A stretch of 64,000 bases of DNA from assembly GCF_022682495.2 (NCBI RefSeq), contig NC_071388.1:27326139-27390138 (forward strand). Reading direction: 5' to 3'. Both the position numbers and the translations under genes were made by a program. Each line of letters starts with the position of its first letter. The first letter of the stretch is position 1. The stretch comes from Desmodus rotundus (lineage: Eukaryota; Chordata; Mammalia; Chiroptera; Phyllostomidae). The notes beneath the pieces are model-generated. The model saw nothing but the letters and a program-made list of their open reading frames with translations. It ran no database searches and was not told the DNA's origin. Positions 57,423-64,000 of this stretch are shown one piece after another.

Positions 57423-57454
57423 TAAGAAGTCAAAGTAAATAATGTAATATCTAA

Positions 57455-58415
57455 GGTACTAATATCAGTTGCACTTTTATATGCTGATAATGAACTAGCA
57501 GAAAGGGAAATTGAGAAAATAATCCTATGCACAATTTCAACCAAAAAAAAAAATACCTAGGAATAAACCTAACCAAAGATGTAAAAGATTCGTACTTGGA
57601 AAATTATAAGACACTAAAGAAAGAAATAAAAGTAAGTGAAAACACATACTTTGTTCATGGATAGGAAATGTCTGTACTACCCAAAGCAATCTATAGATTC
57701 AAAGCAATTCCTATCAAGATTCCAATGATGTATTTCTCAGAACTAGAACAAATATTTCAAAAATTTCTATGGAACTACAAAAGGCCCCACATAGCAACAG
57801 TGACCTTGAGAAAGAAGAACAAACTTATAAGAATCACACTACCTATTATAAAAATGTACTGTGAGGTCATAGAAATCAAAACAGTATGGTATTGTCATAA
57901 AAACAGACACATAGACTAATGGAACAGAGTAGAGAGCCCAGAAATAACCCACACATTATAGTCAATTAATATATGACAGAGGAAACAAGCTCCTACCATG
58001 GGCTAAAGATAGTAATTCAATAAACTATCCTTAGGTGTTGAGAAAATTGGACAGATAGGCATAAAAATGAAACTAGATTACCTTCTTACACCACACATAA
58101 GAATAAATTTAAAATAGATCAAAGACTTAAATGTTAGACCTGAAACCATAAAAATCATACAAAAAAACATAGGCATCAAAAACTAAGACGTTGCTCATAG
58201 CAATATATTATTGGATGTATCTCGCCAGACAAGGGAAGCAAAGGAAAAAATAAAGAAATGGGACTATATAAAACTAAAAACTTTTGCACAGCAAAGGAAA
58301 TCATCAACAAAATAAAAGACAACCCCCAGAATGGGAGAACATCTACACAAATTCATCTGATAAGGGTTCAATATCCAAAATTTATAAAGAATTTACAAAA
58401 CTCAACACCAAAAAC
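57455..58415 (+). mobile_element. L1 ORF2 internal fragment
   Basis: About 960 bases of ORF2 from the late reverse-transcriptase region to past the TAATGGAACAGAGTAGAGAG tract, ending at ACTCAACACCAAAAAC. Both the 5' part and the 3' UTR are missing, so the right end is a later deletion or breakpoint. Frameshifts are numerous. The 5' edge begins only about 30 bases after the U2 fragment. Confidence 0.88.
57668..57919 (+). pseudogene. L1 ORF2p fragment
   Basis: The 83-residue frame contains LPKAIYRFKAIPIKIPM, then ELEQIFQKFLWNYKRP and a WYCHKNRHID end, a standard ORF2p segment after the reverse-transcriptase domain. The usual Trp in the WYWHKNR motif is Cys here. It is bounded by stops. Confidence 0.92.
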
Positions 58416-59094
58416 TAAAGAGTGATAGTGTTAAAAAATTGTTAGCTCAATGAGTTGACCTATAAAATACTTTTTGAACTCTTATTTATGTGTTTAAGTT
58501 GTATATTAATTATAATTCACAATAGCTCCATTCCTTTCTTAAATCTTTGTAATTGTTTGTGGAATAAAATTGGTCATTTCCATGTTACATTGTTCATTTT
58601 CAATATAAAACAGTGTAACTAATACAGCTGTATTTTTATTTCCTGAAGTATTAAATGTAAATTACATACCATTACAGTTATAATATGTTAACTTTTGAAA
58701 ATGTAAGCAACATGTGGATTCATTAGAACCCTCTATACATTATAAACATTATGAATATATTTACATGTAAACAAGAGCATATTTTAGTGATCAGCTGTAA
58801 ATGGATAAATGTCAAAGTTTAGCCATAGGGACATGAAGAGAGTAATAGAAGTAGAATACTGGAATCAAGTACAAAAACATAAGAGAGGAAAGCAAATAGT
58901 ATAGATGTAATTAATTTGTTCATTTTACAATTCACAAAGTAACTAAAACAATATGCAGTAGAAATGATACTGACCAGTCAAATATTTCCTGGCATAAGTG
59001 ATAAGGAAAAAGATGTACTTTAGGAAAAATATTTTCTGAGTATGCTGTTTAGAAGCAACCAGTGTTAGTTATACTAGAACATTCTCCCTCTTCC
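58416..59094. other. Unassigned AT-rich sequence
   Basis: Nothing recognised. Confidence 0.4.
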
Positions 59095-59286
59095 TTTTTT
59101 TAAGATTGTATTTATTTATTTTTAGAAAGAGAGGAAGGGAAGAAGAAAGAGAGGGGGAGTAACATCAATGTATGGTTGCCTATCACACGCCCTCTACTGG
59201 GGACCTGGTCTGCAACCCAGGCATGTGCCCTGACCCTTTGGTTTGCAGGCCAGGATTCAATCCACTGAGCCACACCATTCAGGGCT
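59095..59286 (-). mobile_element. VES-type SINE, short form
   Basis: Minus strand: AGCCCTGAATGGTGTGGCTC, GGGTCAGGGCACATGCCTGG, GACCAGGTCCCCAGTAGAGG, a CT-rich region and an AAATAAATAAA tail. About 20 bases around the B box (CGGTTCGATTCCC in other copies) are deleted, so its internal promoter is broken. No target-site duplication found. Confidence 0.92.
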
Positions 59287-59634
59287 AGGGGTGGGGGGAG
59301 TGATTCTTGAGAGACGGACAGTAGAGTAGTGAATCTTACAGCTGGCCCAGCTTATGGCTCTGAGTTTCCATGCTGTGTTGCAGAGAGTGGGGAAGCCCAA
59401 ACAGATTCCTGCAGACGCCCTGAATTGACCTGATAAGGTAGAGAATCCTGGGAGGGCTAAAGTTGACTAGCGTTCAGAGGACAGGGTAACAGAGAAGGGA
59501 GGGTTTTAATAACAGAAAACACTAAAGGTCTGAGAGGAGTCAATTCAGAGTGTTTTGTTCATTTGTTTGTTTATTTTTTGCAAAAAGACATGAGGAAAAT
59601 TTTGATTATGAATGTGGCTAATACATTTATTTTT

Positions 59635-60415
59635 AATTTTTAAACAGACTTTATTTTTTGGAGCAGTTTAATACTCACAGAAATATTGAGCAGAAGGTAC
59701 AGAGCTTCTCCATATATCCTCTGTCCTCACCCATGTGAAGCCTCCTCCATTACCAATGTGCCCCATCAATCTACACTGATACATTATAAGATCCATACAT
59801 TGGATTACATTGGGTTCACTTTTGGTGTTGTACATTCTATGGGAATGGAAACATTTATAATGACATGCATCTGTCAATTTAGTATCAGACAAAGTAGTTT
59901 TGCGGCCCTAAAATTCTTCTCTTCTACCTATTCATCCCTCACTTGTCCCAAACTCTTTTTCAGGACATCATAGAGTTGGCACCAGACAGCATTTAACCTT
60001 TCCAGATTGACTTCTTTTCCTGCATTTAAGTTTCCTCCATGTCTATATGGCTTGATAGCTCAGTTTCTCTTAGGGCCGAATAATAGTTCATTGCATTGTC
60101 GGATGCTACTGAGTTTTTGCAATTATGGATAGACCTTCTTTAAACATCTGTGTACATGTAGGTTTTTGTTACGACATAGGTTTTTAACTCCTTTGGGTAA
60201 ATATAAAAAAGTGTAATTTCTTGATTATAAGAGTGTGTTTAGTTTTGCTAGAAACTGCCAAATTGCCGTCCACAGTGGCTGTAGCATTTTGCATTCCCAT
60301 CAGCAGTGAAGGAGCTTTCCTGCTGCTGCGCATTCTGAGCAGCGTTTGGTGGGGTCGGTATTCTGGATTTTGGCAATTCTAACAGGAGAATAGTGGTCTT
60401 TCATTGTTGTTTCAA
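59635..60415 (-). mobile_element. Old L1 3' end, reverse
   Basis: The left edge TTTTAAACAGACTTTATTTT TTGGAGCAGTTTAATACTCA is the antisense 3' UTR terminus of an old L1 family. Further right lie AACTCCTTTGGGTAAATA and GTGGCTGTAGCATTTTGCAT, which on the minus strand encode ORF2 end sequences. It is degenerate throughout. Confidence 0.82.
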
Positions 60416-60797
60416 TTTGTATTATGAAGTACAACGTTTGGCCTCTTTTATCTGGTTTCACAACTAGATACTGTTTTTTTTTTTTATCAATTTCAGATTG
60501 TATGTTCATGATAATGAATAATGTTACCTTACTCTTTATCATCAAACTCAAGAAATGGCAGTTAAATACAGATCTTAAGTCACTGTAACGGTGGGCAAAG
60601 TCAGAAAGAGCTTTAAATGGACAATAAGCGTGGCATCTAACACTTGTCTGTCTGAAACAGAAATGGGACGCTGGAGAAGCAAGCAGTTTCTTTGATAAAT
60701 GTTGGCTTGACACCAGAGACAAGAATGCTTCATCAACCAAGACATTTTTTCTATCACCCTTGGTTCTTCTTGCATTTTTATAAATAAGTCTTTTCAT
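60300..60797 (-). pseudogene. Chance-extended frame ending in L1 ORF2p sequence
   Basis: A 165-codon frame on the minus strand. The last 35 or so codons are L1 ORF2p: TTMKDHYSPVRIAKIQN, then the Cys-rich RCSECAAAGKLLHC, the degenerate counterpart of the C-terminal Cys motif (one Trp-Arg-Gly lost). The first 130 codons show no L1 or other family resemblance and come from flanking sequence plus a lysine run from a poly(T) tract (60475-60485). It is not a gene. Confidence 0.75.
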
Positions 60798-62639
60798 ATT
60801 TCAATATGCCCCTTGTGGAGGACTATATTGAAATTCTTTTCAAATTTAAAAATATAATAAAATATGAATAGCCTGCTCTCTCATGTCCTTTATTTATTTC
60901 TATTCACAATGTTATTTTCTTTCTCTGTGCTACCTTACAAAACCTGCAGTCAATGTTAAATCACCATATAATCATCACAGAAATTTTCCATATTCTATGG
61001 AAATTGTTTTTTTAATTCTATTTCATTGTTTAAACCACACTGGATTTTGAATGTTTGCAAAAGTTAAAATTAGCATATTAGAACTTTCTTTAAAACTATC
61101 TGATCAAGAACACTATTAGTGTTTTTAAGATTTTTTTTACTATATAATGAAATGAAGAAGGAAATGAGAAAATAAAATATTTAATTGTAAGATTTAGAGT
61201 TTTCATAATATACACATAAAAAATAATTTAAGCTAAACAATGCCCCAAACATTTCAGGCTATGTCTTGAAATGTATTTTTCACATGGGGTTCTTTATAGA
61301 TTCTGTATTGTAGTAGAAGATTACTTCAACTATATTTATTTTATATTTTTATTCAAATAACTTTTTGACCATTTTTTCAACATCTGACTTTTATAATCCC
61401 CTTCCTATCTTGTAATGAGTTAGTATTTTATTAAATATATTTCTGTTATATTTAATTATACTTTACCATAATTTGATATGGTAGAAGTATCCAAGTTTGA
61501 AAATCTGACAGTCTAATTTTAGCCATTAATAATATTAATAATATTTATAAAATTATATGTTTGTATAAAACATATATATGTGCCAAACTTTGATAAATAT
61601 TTCTTAAACAATTTTATTCAAATGTAATTTACTGGTGAAATGTTAGGGTGATATTACCCCATATTGTAAATTTCAAAAAGCTTTTTATTCTTTAATCAGA
61701 ATCCAGCTAGAAAGTTGAGTTCGTTCCCTTCATGATATATGAAGCAATCTTACCAAAACATGATCCTGAGTAAATCGTGACCCCAGCTTTAATGCAGTGA
61801 CCTGAATTCATACCTATGACATGCACCGACATCTTCCTGATCCATTGTAACACATGAAAAATTCAAGAATTTCAGTCACACGGATTGTTGCCACTGACCG
61901 TGTCTGTACTGATTTTATCCCTAAAATGGTTGAAACAAATATTCCATTTATCCTGAAGAAGTTGGAAACCTATCTGAGTAAAAATTTCCAAAGAAAACAC
62001 ACACACACACCCCTCCTTGGTTATCAGGAGGTTCGAGGTTGCAGATTTAACGGGTGAGTCTTTTTCATTCCATTCAGCTATCTCAATACTAGAGGGAAAC
62101 TTTGTTCTGGTCCCGGGTATTTTTTAAATACCTTTCTTGTTGTTGTTAAAATCACACAGGTATGTTTTCTTAATGCTATATTGTTTAATACTATTTTAGA
62201 AGATTATACATAAGGTTTAATTTGATTTGTTCTTTTAATTCATATTGTTTATATATTTCAATAATTATACTGAGTATAACTGAAATACAAATAACAGATT
62301 TAGACACACACTATACCATATTATTAACTTAAGACACTAGGTTGTATAGCAGATGTCTGAAATAATTTTTGCATATATTTGACTTCAGACTTTTTGTTTT
62401 TGAGGTTTTAAGTATGTAATTTATAAGCAGCATGTAAGTGGGCTTAGGTTCTACTCATTTCTCAGAGTTGTGAGAGAGTTCTGGATTCCTTCCTGTCTTG
62501 CCTTAAACATGAAATCTGACGACTGGCTCAAGGCCCAGGTTTCAACTACAGGGCAAACATCCGTACACGTTCCCAATGGACTTTGGTCCTCGCTCAGCAC
62601 TTAGTGTTGACCACCACTCTTGTGTTAGCTTAGACTTTT
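60798..62639. other. Unassigned AT-rich sequence
   Basis: No repeat or gene recognised apart from a short (CA)n at about 61999-62012. The frame at 61854-62057 has no motif. Confidence 0.4.
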
Positions 62640-62865
62640 TGTTTTAGATGCATTTGCTTATTTGTAGAGAGAAGGGAAGAAAGGGAGAACGAGAGGGAGA
62701 AAAACATCAATGTGAGAGAGAAACATCGGTTGGTTGCTTCTCATGTGCACCTCAACTGGGAACTGAACCTGCAGCCTAGGCCCTCGCCCTGGCCTGCAGT
62801 GAACCGGCGGTCTTTCACTTTGCGGAACAGCAGCCAACCAACTGAACCACACTGGTCAGGGCAAC
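62640..62865 (-). mobile_element. VES-type SINE, long form
   Basis: Minus strand: TGCCCTGACCAGTGTGGTTC, then a changed B-box region, then GAGGTGCACATGAGAAGC and the long-form body with GAAACATC twice (62703 and 62722). The duplication AGCTTAGACTTTTT (62627-62640) and AGCTTAGAACTTTT (62866-62879) flanks it. Frames through it on both strands are artefacts. Confidence 0.92.
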
Positions 62866-62879
62866 AGCTTAGAACTTTT

Positions 62880-64000
62880 AAATTATTTTTCTGGCTATCT
62901 GTAATTGCTCCAAATTTCTTTTACCCCAACCACACAAGAAAAATTACATTTTATGAAACAGTATTTTTGCAGCAAGAACAACGTTCTTCCTCATTCAAAC
63001 TTTGCAAGTCTTTGGCTGGCTCCTTGTTAATCGCTCTTTGCTTCTTTATATAAATACTGTGGCTCACTATCTACAGCTCAGGATTCTTTTCACTTACGTT
63101 GAGGTTTGAATAGTCACTGAGTTTTAGTTTTGCCAATACGAATCTGTGTTTATGTTTATTGATTTTCCTATTGCTTTTGCACGATTTGGGAGAAGAAAAG
63201 GATAGTGACTATGTTGTAATAGTAAAAGCTAAAGACCTGGCTACTTTATTTTCTTTTCAACAAATAAGTCAATTCTCAGGAACTAAGCAAGTGCTTAAAA
63301 AAAAGACAAATTCTATGACAAAAGTTAGGTATTATATATACATCACCTTTTCCCAAAAACAAAGGCTGACATTTATCCAGTGTAGTCTGTGACTCACCAA
63401 TTAATTTGAGACTATACATAACTGATATTTATGTTTCATGTACTGTAAGTAAAATATAGCTATAAAAATACTATCTTAATAGTTAATTAGGTTGAAAAGA
63501 TATTAGAATTAAATATGAATGCTTTGGAGCTCTGAGATTAATTGAGGAAACTTCAGTGAAAGTTTACAGTTGTAATTATTAGGAGGTATGATTTCTTTTC
63601 AGGAATATTTTACATCTTCAGAAAGAATCTCAGATACATTTTTTATACTTAAGTTATATTAAACACTTTGAAAAAATGTAGATTAATTTTATCCTATGTT
63701 ATGTTCTAAAATCATCATCTGAAGCAAAAAAGAATATATTAGAACTAAAGAAAATATGAGGATTATTGTATGACTCTATAAAGTAATACATGGATAAATA
63801 TAGAATGTTTACAGTAATGCATAATATATAAAAACAATAATGTGCAAAAGATAGTCATATTGTATTTTATATATCAAATATAGCTATTTTAGACAAATGC
63901 ATAGATTATGCATACATATTGATAAGTTTAAGAAAACCCTAAAGTTATAAATATATATTCATATTGTACTTCACATTTATTTTATGCACTGCCAAATAAA
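62880..64000. other. Unassigned AT-rich sequence to the window end
   Basis: No recognised repeat, RNA or gene. The frame at 63159-63392 lacks motifs. Confidence 0.4.

Noticed and set aside
57373..58415. U2/L1 chimera made in a single template-switch insertion
   Set aside because: The direct repeats flank the U2 piece alone, so a separate insertion fits better; the adjacency is kept as an open question.
60300..60797. 165-codon reverse frame as a new gene
   Set aside because: Its last part is L1 ORF2p and the rest is unrelated flanking sequence with a poly-lysine run from a T-tract.

Overview
The window is nuclear DNA from a bat, most likely a member of Yangochiroptera. The main evidence is nine copies of a tRNA-derived SINE of the VES type, several with recognisable target-site duplications. 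L1 3' ends, a HAL1-type half-LINE, MaLR/ERVL LTRs, MIR and L2 remnants make it mammalian. DNA transposons are few (one mariner fragment, one mariner-type MITE), so I lean slightly away from the transposon-rich vesper bats; this is inference. The sequence is AT-rich, has no CpG island, and I found no coding exon, tRNA or intact cellular gene. It reads as an intergenic or deep-intronic gene desert.

Layout. 1-358: decayed, internally deleted mariner transposase. 922-1567: L1 3' end between unusually long direct repeats. 1735-1956: L1 3' UTR. 3130-3960: LTR-like segment. 5773-5997: SINE. 7410-8200: unclassified richer segment. 10286-11894 and 13140-14090: two L1 insertions with internal inversions in opposite orientations. 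14570-14773: SINE. 16800-20472: near full-length HAL1-type element split by a 1.24-kb poly(A)-ended insertion. 25270-26410: L2-like. 26417-26997 and 38046-38585: two related solo LTRs in inverted orientation. 27745-28336: MLT2-like LTR. 30700-33510: decayed ERV-like region containing a SINE and a nested MaLR LTR. 37114-37543: best-preserved L1 3' end. 40740-44755: L2, SINE and L1 pieces. 47335-50682: two MIRs, an L1 and two SINEs. 51300-52640: old L1 3' UTR carrying an MLT2-like LTR that itself carries a mariner-type MITE. 52640-53195: another LTR. 54567-62865: SINEs, L1 and MaLR fragments, and a tiny U2 snRNA retro-fragment.

No set of genes works together here. Protein-like reading frames are either transposon remnants (L1 ORF1p/ORF2p, mariner) or chance frames. 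The useful content is retrotransposition history: target-site duplications, 5' inversions, nested insertions, a candidate processed insertion and a snRNA fragment. I did not find a new biological system. Repeat family names come from recognition by eye, without a database search.
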